From Planctomycetota bacterium (GTDB lineage Bacteria > Planctomycetota > Phycisphaerae > Sedimentisphaerales > Anaerobacaceae), in contig JAUWIG010000011.1 of assembly GCA_030605475.1 (NCBI GenBank), forward strand, positions 87,298-151,297: a DNA stretch of 64,000 nucleotides, given 5' to 3'. The notes under the pieces were generated by a model. That model saw only the letters and a list, made by a program, of their open reading frames with translations, was not told the origin of the DNA and searched no databases. This document shows, piece by piece, positions 57,397-64,000 of the stretch. The position numbers were made by a program, and so were the translations under genes. Each line of letters opens with the position of its first letter. The first letter of the stretch is position 1.

Positions 57397-59436
57397 CTAT
57401 GTCTTAAAAATGTTTTTGCCTGTCATTGAAGGCGGAGTTTTCAATCCAAATTCTGTCAGAATAGAAGGTGCCATATCCACCAGGGCCGGGGCACCGGCCC
57501 CGATGCGGCGGTTGCTGAAGACAACGCCGGGCACTTCCAAAACATCGGCACAATGGTCCGCACTCCACGCTGAGTCGTTGTCCAGCAGCACTTCCTTGGT
57601 CATATCTCCCAGACAGGTCGCCCAGGAGGCTCGGTAATCGCGGCGGTAGCCGACAACAAGGTCAGGAGCCAGCGCTGTGGCGGGGCCGCAGTAGGCCTTG
57701 TCAGTGCGGTGTACCTTGCGAATGACCCGTCTGCCGTTAATGTCCCTGACCGCTTCGAGTCTGCTCATCAATTCCCTGATAAGCTCTTCGCGTTGCTGCC
57801 CGGGCTCCACAATACCGTCACGCTCACGCCCTTTGAGATTAAGATAAAGGCCGTTTATACCTAACCCGTACGCTCTGGTTTTTGACCAATCGACATACTG
57901 TAGAATCGAGGTCGAATCAGGGGGATGAAGGTAACCATTATCTCGCAGCCAGGTGTTGAGGTTGAACTGCCTTTTGAAATTGGCAAAACCGTGGTCGCTC
58001 ATCGCGATAATCGTGGCCTCATCGCCGTAACGCTCCAGAATATCACCCAAAACCGAGTCCAATCTCCGATAAAGTTTTTTAATCCGGTCGAAGTACTTTT
58101 TAGCTACATCAGCCGAGCGCGTCGGATGTTCCTCCTCCGAGTCCCACCAGAACATGTGGGACTGCAAATCAGTGCTCGAAAAGTAAAAAAACAGCAGCCC
58201 CTCTTCATAGTTTTCCAGGGCATATTTCAGCAGATTAAGACGCTCTTGAAGCACCATACCGGCCTGGATGCGATATTCATCATCGGTGAACACCTTGTTT
58301 GTCAATGCTTTGTGGTCTTCCTGAAATCCGGTGGTGTAGAACAACCCCAGCCTGTTCGAAATTTCTTTAATGAACTCTGGCGGCTCGGTAATCTTAAGGG
58401 CCGAGTCGGACGGGTCACTATTAATAGGACTTGCATACAATCTGAAGTTTGGGCTAACCTCCTGCAAATAAAAACGGCATATTCCGCTGATGTGTTTGTT
58501 GGGCATAAAAGCAGGCATAGACATTTCAAAATCCAGTTTGAGCCACTGGCTCCACTGGCCTTGTTTGAGCAGGATTTTGTGTTTTTGGATTTGGATAACA
58601 GCCGCGTCGGCCTGTTTGTCGCGATATATCGAAAAGTCGATTGTAGCCGCTTCCCGGTCTTTGAGAAAATTGTTTCGCGGACCAATCAACTTTGCGCCAG
58701 CAGTCTCATCCTCGAAAAAAATCATCGAACGTTTGCCGCCGCCTTCTTCCTTCGTGCGAATCGGACCATCCTCAGCAAAGTGCTGATAGGTGCCATAAGT
58801 GCCCAACATATCAGGAGTGCCCAGACCGGACAGACACCGATGGTGACCATGTTCCGACGGACTCGACGGATAATTGGAAGGCAGGTCGTAGAATGTTGAG
58901 TCGATACCTGCTTCATCGAGATAATCCCAAAAAGGTACTCCCTGTCGCCGCAGCAACGTGGCAGGGGGCTTGTGGTTGAAAGGCCAGAAATCCAATTGCA
59001 GCTTGTGCTCTCCTATTTCCCAGTAACCGGCACCTCCAACCGTTTCAGCCACTGCGAAAAACGGAACGCATTGTTTTTCAGGATGGCGGTGAATAAAGTC
59101 AAAAATTCCGTGCGAACCTGGACCTGCTCCGTTGATAAAGTTGGCCCAGGCAACAGGGCTTTGCGGCGGAATACTCGTGCCCAGCACACGGTAGCCGCCC
59201 AGTTTGCGAAGCTTATCGAAACTGGGTAGCATGCCGGCGTTCATCATCCTTTCGGACAAACGCGGGTCCATACCGTCGATGCCGATGATAATCACCTTCT
59301 TTCCCGCACCGGCTTTCCTCCTTTTGGCTGCATAGCTCAGCTTGGCACTCAAACCTGCGGTAAACGCCGTAGCCGCTATAGTGGACTGCCTTAAAAATTC
59401 TCTGCGATTAATTCTCCTGTTATTGTTATGGGGCAT
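57397..59436 (-). CDS. Tat-exported alkaline-phosphatase-superfamily phosphodiesterase
   Basis: The 679-aa protein has a Tat signal (RINRREFLRQSTIAATAFTAG). Motifs are VIIIGIDGMDPRLSERMM, PQSPVAWANFINGAGPGSHGIFDF with the probable nucleophile Ser, SSTDLQSHMFWW, AMSDHGFANFKRQFNLNTWL and WSADHCADVLEVPGVVFSN. Insertions between about 130 and 400 hold beta-rich parts. It is similar to the 714-aa neighbour, so the two may be paralogues acting on related substrates outside the cytoplasm. The gap to the 714-aa gene is 22 bp. Confidence 0.85.
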   Translation of the reverse strand: MPHNNNRRINRREFLRQSTIAATAFTAGLSAKLSYAAKRRKAGAGKKVIIIGIDGMDPRLSERMMNAGMLPSFDKLRKLGGYRVLGTSIPPQSPVAWANFINGAGPGSHGIFDFIHRHPEKQCVPFFAVAETVGGAGYWEIGEHKLQLDFWPFNHKPPATLLRRQGVPFWDYLDEAGIDSTFYDLPSNYPSSPSEHGHHRCLSGLGTPDMLGTYGTYQHFAEDGPIRTKEEGGGKRSMIFFEDETAGAKLIGPRNNFLKDREAATIDFSIYRDKQADAAVIQIQKHKILLKQGQWSQWLKLDFEMSMPAFMPNKHISGICRFYLQEVSPNFRLYASPINSDPSDSALKITEPPEFIKEISNRLGLFYTTGFQEDHKALTNKVFTDDEYRIQAGMVLQERLNLLKYALENYEEGLLFFYFSSTDLQSHMFWWDSEEEHPTRSADVAKKYFDRIKKLYRRLDSVLGDILERYGDEATIIAMSDHGFANFKRQFNLNTWLRDNGYLHPPDSTSILQYVDWSKTRAYGLGINGLYLNLKGRERDGIVEPGQQREELIRELMSRLEAVRDINGRRVIRKVHRTDKAYCGPATALAPDLVVGYRRDYRASWATCLGDMTKEVLLDNDSAWSADHCADVLEVPGVVFSNRRIGAGAPALVDMAPSILTEFGLKTPPSMTGKNIFKT

Positions 59437-59458
59437 TATACAACCTCCATTATTTCAT

Positions 59459-61603
59459 TTAACTTTCTGCTTGCTGCTTGATTTTGCTGCCGCCGGCATC
59501 AGCCACTGTTAATGGTTTCCCATCCATGTACTTGGGAACCTCAACGCCGAACATGTCCAGCGCTGTCGGACCAATGTCCATCAGTCGTGGTTTCTCAGTT
59601 TTGATATGTCGGTTGCAAAACAAAACACCAGGCACAAGCGTATGGTCGATACAATGGTCGCCGCTCCATGCCTTGGTATTATCATGGAAAATTTTGTCGG
59701 TCACCTGCCCAATCGCGGTCTCCCAGGATGCACGATAACCCCGGTTGTAACCCACAATCAAATCGGGTGCTTCGCCCTTATATGGTCCGCGATAAACTTT
59801 CAATGCATTGTAAACCTGCTTGACTGCTGGCTGGCCCCTGTCCGGGTCGATTAGCTTGGTGAGCTTGGCGGCAATTTCCTCTCGCAGTTGGGCAGCTTCG
59901 GCTCCGGGGCCAACAATCCCCTGGGATTCTCGGCCTTTGACGTTAAGAAAAATCCCTGTCAAACCAATGGCGAAAGCACGCGTTTGAGACCAGTCAACTG
60001 TCGCAAGATATTTTTCATCGCGCAGGCCGTCCTTAACTTTAAGGTAGCCGTTCTCCTCGAGCCAGCGGTTCAGGTCCACACCATAACGAAACGTATTGAA
60101 ACCGTGGTCGGAAATAATCATAAGCACAGTGTCTTTATCCTTACACTTGGCCAACGTTTTGCCTACCAGAACATCCATCCGCAGGTACAGCTCTTCGATT
60201 GGGTTGCGCTGCTGATCTTGCTCTCGCTGCTGGCGTGCAGGATGCTGCTCATCGATATAGCGCCAAAATGTATGCTGGATGCGGTCGGTGCCGTCAAAAA
60301 CACAAACGCACAGGCCGCGCTTGACCTTGTCTAGAGAATCGAAAAACATCTTCTCACGTTCTTGGTCCATATTAATACACTGTTGTATAAAACCTTCATC
60401 GATAAGAACTTTTTCATTAAGGGCCCAGCTGTCTTCCGCCAGCCCCAGCGTGGCAAAGGGACCCTGGCGTTTGGCAAGGTATGTAGAGTAAACGGCTGGG
60501 TAGGCAATCGGCATAGCCGGCTTTTCCGGGTCGATGTTAACAGGCGTGACGTACAGCTCAAATTCAGGTGTGGTACTTAGCAGAAGAAACTTGCATATGC
60601 CATGCACCTTTATGCAGGGAGCTGCCTTAAAGTCAACCTTTATCCATTCGGTATATACGTCTTTCTTTAGTTTGTAACTGGCCCCGTTAATCTTGATATC
60701 TGCGGAGCTCTGGTCTTTGATAGTTACCACAAACGGGATTTTCAAAATGCTGTTGTCTGTGCGGAACGGGTTCTCGGACCCGATAAGCTTTGCCTTTATA
60801 GTATCATCTTCTCTCGTAACGCGGTAATTTTCACCGCCGGTGCGCTCATCGTTGTCGCTGGTTCGGGTTGTATAAAAGGAAAACATCCCCTGCGTCCCGC
60901 GCAGGTCCGGCACGCACATCCCCGACAGCTGCACACCATAAAACTTTTCCGGCGGAAAGGTAATGGGAACACGGATGACATTGCTGAATATGCCGTGCTC
61001 GCCAAGAGTTTTCCAGAATGGCTTGCCTTTGCGCAGCAGGTGGATATCCGCTTTACCCAGGGGAAGTTGATACTTACCAAGACCGATTTTTCGCCGGGGA
61101 CCTCTAATGTCCACCGAGCTGAGCCGCGGCCGATAGTTTTGCTTATCGCGAGTGAGAAAATCAAAGATGTTGTGTTTGCCGGGGTTCGAGCCGGTCTGAA
61201 ACGATGACCACGCCACCGGCGAGACGGAAGGAATAGTGGTTGCCAGCGGCTTGAAGCTGCCCTCGTCACGAAGCTTGGCTAAGTTGGGCAGTTTACCCTC
61301 AGCCAGAAACTTTTCCGTCAGCGCATAATCCATACCATCAAGCCCCAGCACCACGAATTTCTTGACTCTGCTCCGCGCGAAAGCACGCCGACCGCGAATC
61401 GCTCGAATAGTATAGCGTATCGGCCAGGTGAATAAGGCCAACACCCCGGACAACACAGCGGTGAACATCACCAGGAACGAGCCCACCACCGCAAAGCCGG
61501 CTCCCGGCCCGATATAAGCTTGCGCCTGACTCGGCAGTAGCAGCACGAAAAAAACGGCCGGAAGAAGAAATTTAAGTTTTTTGCTTCGCTGACTTGCTAA
61601 CAT
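59459..61603 (-). CDS. Membrane-anchored alkaline-phosphatase-superfamily phosphodiesterase with a YIGPGAG segment
   Basis: The 714-aa protein starts with a signal-like helix (FLLPAVFFVLLLPSQAQA), then YIGPGAGFAVVGSFLVMFTAVLSGVLALFTWPIRY, a second membrane helix with the YIGPGAG motif. The enzyme domain has VVLGLDGMDYALTEKFL, PSVSPVAWSSFQTGSNPGKHNIFDF, DGTDRIQHTFWRY, IISDHGFNTFRYGVDLNRWL and WSGDHCIDHTLVPGVLFCN. It is the first gene of the minus-strand cluster, presumably facing the periplasm. The substrate is unknown; candidates are phosphate or sulfate esters on lipids or glycans (inference). Confidence 0.85.
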   Translation of the reverse strand: MLASQRSKKLKFLLPAVFFVLLLPSQAQAYIGPGAGFAVVGSFLVMFTAVLSGVLALFTWPIRYTIRAIRGRRAFARSRVKKFVVLGLDGMDYALTEKFLAEGKLPNLAKLRDEGSFKPLATTIPSVSPVAWSSFQTGSNPGKHNIFDFLTRDKQNYRPRLSSVDIRGPRRKIGLGKYQLPLGKADIHLLRKGKPFWKTLGEHGIFSNVIRVPITFPPEKFYGVQLSGMCVPDLRGTQGMFSFYTTRTSDNDERTGGENYRVTREDDTIKAKLIGSENPFRTDNSILKIPFVVTIKDQSSADIKINGASYKLKKDVYTEWIKVDFKAAPCIKVHGICKFLLLSTTPEFELYVTPVNIDPEKPAMPIAYPAVYSTYLAKRQGPFATLGLAEDSWALNEKVLIDEGFIQQCINMDQEREKMFFDSLDKVKRGLCVCVFDGTDRIQHTFWRYIDEQHPARQQREQDQQRNPIEELYLRMDVLVGKTLAKCKDKDTVLMIISDHGFNTFRYGVDLNRWLEENGYLKVKDGLRDEKYLATVDWSQTRAFAIGLTGIFLNVKGRESQGIVGPGAEAAQLREEIAAKLTKLIDPDRGQPAVKQVYNALKVYRGPYKGEAPDLIVGYNRGYRASWETAIGQVTDKIFHDNTKAWSGDHCIDHTLVPGVLFCNRHIKTEKPRLMDIGPTALDMFGVEVPKYMDGKPLTVADAGGSKIKQQAES

Positions 61604-62013
61604 TTCCTTACTAACTCACTCCATACCCACAAATACAGTATTGCTAAATGATAATGGATTTTTCCTAACTCTCATCTTAATCAGCTCGATTGGCAGGCAT
61701 TCCTCACTCACTTCTTATAACTTATAATTTGCCCATTTTGCTTCCATTCCTCACCTATTTATAGCTTATTTATCCTAACATATACGTGTGTTTTAAGCAA
61801 GGATGTTTAACTCTTCTCTGGAGCTTCCGACCTCCAGGTTACGGGTCTGAGGCTCGAGACGTCTTTTTACTTTGCACCGCAAAACCTTCATTTCTGCTGA
61901 AGACATACACCTAATCCTGTTCCCTCCTGCTTTTGATTTTTTACTTTTGACTTTTCGCTCCATATTTCTTAGTTTTTAATTTCGGATTTTTAATTTTCAA
62001 TTTCAAAACGCTT
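61604..62013. other. Gene-free divergent region
   Basis: It is AT-rich with strings of the type TTTTTAATTTCGGATTTTTA and CTTTTGATTTTTTACTTTTG (61929-62005), also seen at 12420-12500. No promoter or RNA could be called. Confidence 0.4.
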
Positions 62014-62244
62014 ATGGATACCATTCTTTACATCATTGCCTGCCCGTTGTTTTTAATATCTATTGCTGCGCACGTATATGTGAGGATTCGCTTGCGCCCG
62101 AAGGAAGACTCTGATTTCGATGATTATTATTATGAGTTTGAGGACCAGCACCCAGCTTATGCGAGGTACATAAAATGGTCAAAGATTACTTTCACCGCCG
62201 CTTGTCTCGCCATACTTTTGTTATTCCTCGCCATAGCAATCTAA
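62014..62244 (+). CDS. Small two-helix membrane protein
   Basis: The 76-aa protein has a membrane helix at about 3-23 (ILYIIACPLFLISIAAHVYV), an acidic cytoplasmic loop rich in Asp and Tyr (EDSDFDDYYYEFEDQHPAYARYI) and a second helix at about 56-75 (ITFTAACLAILLLFLAIAI). I recognise no family. It lies 151 bp before cimA on the same strand. Confidence 0.6.
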   Translation: MDTILYIIACPLFLISIAAHVYVRIRLRPKEDSDFDDYYYEFEDQHPAYARYIKWSKITFTAACLAILLLFLAIAI

Positions 62245-62395
62245 CCTCCTCACTATCCGCTATAAGTTTATCCTGAGCTTGCCGAAGGGCTATCTTCTAT
62301 ACGCTATACTAATTTGCCCTTTACATTCACAGGACGAGCAGATACAATAAAACACGGTTTATAATTGAAGATTACCGCTATTTGGACATATAACG

Positions 62396-63958
62396 ATGGA
62401 AAAGATAAAGCTTTACGATACGACCCTTCGCGATGGCATGCAGGCCGAAGGAGTCAGCTTTTCGCTGGAAGACAAGCTCGCAATCGCCAGATGTCTTGAC
62501 GAGCTTGGAGTCGATTACATTGAAGGCGGATATGCCGCTTCCAATCCCAAGGAGATGCAGTTCTTTGCAGAAGCGGCCAATCTCGGCTTGAAAAATTCAA
62601 AAATCGTAGCGTTCGGCAGCACCCGCAGGACCGACCGCAGCGTCGCCGATGATGTCTCCCTCAACGCGATACTTGACTGCAAAACACCGACAGCCACTCT
62701 CGTTGGAAAAACCTGGGATATGCACGTAACGACCGTGCTCGGCTGCTCGCTTGATGATAACTTAAAAATCTGCGCCGAGTCGATAGAGTTCCTAAAAAGC
62801 AAGGGCATTGAGACGATTTTCGATGCCGAGCACTTCTATGATGGCTGCAAGAACAATCCAGAATATGCGATGAAGGTTCTGGCCGCTGCCGCTAACGCCG
62901 GCGCCGACGTCCTCGTGCTTTGCGATACTAACGGCGGCTCTCTGCCGAACGAAATCTACGAAATCACAAAGGCTGTCTGCGCCGAATTCAGCCAGATGGT
63001 CGTCGGCGTTCACACCCACAATGATACCGATTGTGCCACAGCCAACGCCTTGTCCGCCGTCCGAGCAGGTGCCCGGCACGTCCAGGGCACAGTGAACGGC
63101 CTGGGTGAGCGGTGTGGCAACGCAAATTTATGCACGGTCATACCAGACCTTGCGTTTAAAATGGGCTTTGAAGTGCTAAGCTCCGAAAAAATCAAAACAC
63201 TAACTGAGGTCTCTCGCTTCATCTTTGAGATAGCAAACCTGGCGCCGGTAATGAATATGCCCTACGTCGGCGAAAGTGCCTTCGCCCACAAGGCAGGCCT
63301 CCACGTCGACGCCCTGCGCAAAAACAAGCAAACATACGAGCACATCGACCCCGAGCTTATCGGCAACGAACGCCGCTTCCTAATGTCCGAGCTTAGCGGC
63401 CGCTCCACCGTCCTCGCCGAGCTCGAAAAGGCAAAAATAGTTAAAGACAAAAAATTAGCTCGAAAGATTCTTCTCCGTGTTCAGGAGCTTGAAAACGACG
63501 GCTTCCAGTTCGAGGCCGCCAACGCCAGCTTTGACCTGCTGGTCAAAAAAGTTATGGGAACATACAAGCCGGCTTTTGAGCTCGTAAAGTATCACGTGAC
63601 CATGGAGAAAGGTGCAGCAGGTGATATGGTTACCGAGGCCACCGTCAAGCTCAAGGTTGATGGCGTAACTGAGCATGTTGTCGGCGAAGGTGATGGCCCG
63701 GTCAATGCCCTTGATGCCGCCCTGCGAAAGTCGCTTGAGAGGTTTTATCCGAGCATTAGGGACGTTCGTCTGATTGATTACAAGGTCAGGGTCGTCAATG
63801 CCCGTGCCGGAACTGCCGCCCGTGTCCGTGTAATAATCGAATCGCGGGACAAAAGTGACATCTGGGGCACTGTCGGCGTCTCCGAAAACATCATCGACGC
63901 CTCCTGGCAGGCACTCGTTGACTCCGTAGAATATAAACTACAAAAAGATAAACAATAA
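62396..63958 (+). CDS. cimA: (R)-citramalate synthase
   Basis: CimA condenses pyruvate and acetyl-CoA to citramalate, opening the threonine-independent route to isoleucine. The 520-aa protein has LYDTTLRDGMQAEGVSFSLEDKLAIA, DYIEGGYAASNPKEMQFF, the metal site VGVHTHNDTDCATANAL and GTVNGLGERCGNANL, plus a C-terminal LeuA-like regulatory domain (about 395-520). GG(Y/W)-x-x-S/A-N-P is typical of the CimA/LeuA2 group rather than LeuA. It stands alone at the right edge. The start ATG 62396 has no strong ribosome site, but the conserved frame begins there. Confidence 0.93.
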   Translation: MEKIKLYDTTLRDGMQAEGVSFSLEDKLAIARCLDELGVDYIEGGYAASNPKEMQFFAEAANLGLKNSKIVAFGSTRRTDRSVADDVSLNAILDCKTPTATLVGKTWDMHVTTVLGCSLDDNLKICAESIEFLKSKGIETIFDAEHFYDGCKNNPEYAMKVLAAAANAGADVLVLCDTNGGSLPNEIYEITKAVCAEFSQMVVGVHTHNDTDCATANALSAVRAGARHVQGTVNGLGERCGNANLCTVIPDLAFKMGFEVLSSEKIKTLTEVSRFIFEIANLAPVMNMPYVGESAFAHKAGLHVDALRKNKQTYEHIDPELIGNERRFLMSELSGRSTVLAELEKAKIVKDKKLARKILLRVQELENDGFQFEAANASFDLLVKKVMGTYKPAFELVKYHVTMEKGAAGDMVTEATVKLKVDGVTEHVVGEGDGPVNALDAALRKSLERFYPSIRDVRLIDYKVRVVNARAGTAARVRVIIESRDKSDIWGTVGVSENIIDASWQALVDSVEYKLQKDKQ

Positions 63959-64000
63959 TTGCAATCCCCGCGCAGGCTGGGACCCAGTCTCCTTTACGTC

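Noticed and set aside
57925..58899. A 324-aa plus-strand frame opposite the Tat phosphodiesterase gene
   Set aside because: The opposite strand holds strong alkaline-phosphatase motifs throughout; the frame has no recognisable domain.

Overview
The window looks like a chromosomal segment of a Gram-negative, probably anaerobic bacterium of the Planctomycetota, most likely Phycisphaerae/Sedimentisphaerales-like. This assignment is inference. It rests on secreted proteins with the short dockerin-type motif (D-x-[ND]-x-D/N-C-x-V-[DN]-F-x-D-F), a Hanks kinase with an extra N-terminal domain, many Tat-exported alkaline-phosphatase-superfamily enzymes, frequent TTG/GTG starts, and Kdo/LPS-export genes showing an outer membrane. 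No rRNA, CRISPR array or intact transposase was seen.

Layout. 1-4414: siroheme-dependent heme operon (hemD end, ahbC, hemB, ahbD, fused ahbA-ahbB). 4550-8075: a secreted dockerin/PDZ protein, an ORF-less copy of a repeated element, a TIR/NDT-like effector candidate and a membrane protein. 8509-10943: hisI, a flippase-like membrane protein and DUF502. 10985-14263: hpf, ptsN, ptsH, ptsI (PTS-Ntr-like phosphorelay). 14386-17448: a 1020-aa secreted transglutaminase/dockerin/LamG protein. 17866-20170: DUF2344 and RNase G. 20293-21944: a HEPN/MNT toxin-antitoxin pair and an orphan HsdR-N-like nuclease. 21956-25916: kdsD, kdsC and a large LptC-like protein. 25950-30640 (minus): etfB, etfA, acyl-CoA dehydrogenase and a HAD phosphatase. 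30971-33312: Ser/Thr kinase and an APH-like kinase. 33584-36659: a truncated AlbA_2-like remnant, then a translationally coupled zinc-ribbon plus TPR pair of unknown function. 36790-37779: the second, ORF-bearing copy of the repeated element. 37943-46147 (mostly minus): a CBS protein, EF-G-like GTPase, CvpA-like protein, a degenerate membrane-bound GspE-like protein and PilT. 46522-50275: HGSNAT-like protein, RHS remnant, mgtE and a secreted protein. 50429-50502: tRNA-Asp. 50949-61603: cysD-DUF2061-cysN and four alkaline-phosphatase-superfamily proteins with small accessory genes. 62014-63958: a small membrane protein and cimA.

The strongest unusual signals are these. (1) Several families of short palindromic or inverted-repeat elements lie between genes and also, in frame, inside hemB, ahbD, kdsC, the acyl-CoA dehydrogenase and the DUF2344 gene. 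They include a 61-bp element whose ends resemble ACCCCGTTAGAAAT. (2) A roughly 1-kb repeated element carries a gene of the 'NAQKSTGP' type, and a second copy lacks the ORF. (3) A sulfate-activation operon (cysD-cysN without cysC) is joined to an alkaline-phosphatase-superfamily gene and faces a second cluster of three such enzymes. Several proteins there share an L-x-x-LGY C-terminus. (4) A zinc-ribbon/TPR pair sits next to an AlbA_2 fragment. (5) A GspE-like protein beside pilT lacks the Walker A lysine.

Functionally the genes describe a cell making heme from siroheme, regulating through PTS and protein kinases, building an LPS-type envelope, moving on type IV pili and probably modifying exported or membrane molecules with sulfate or phosphate groups. 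Accessory defence-like genes are scattered between the housekeeping blocks.
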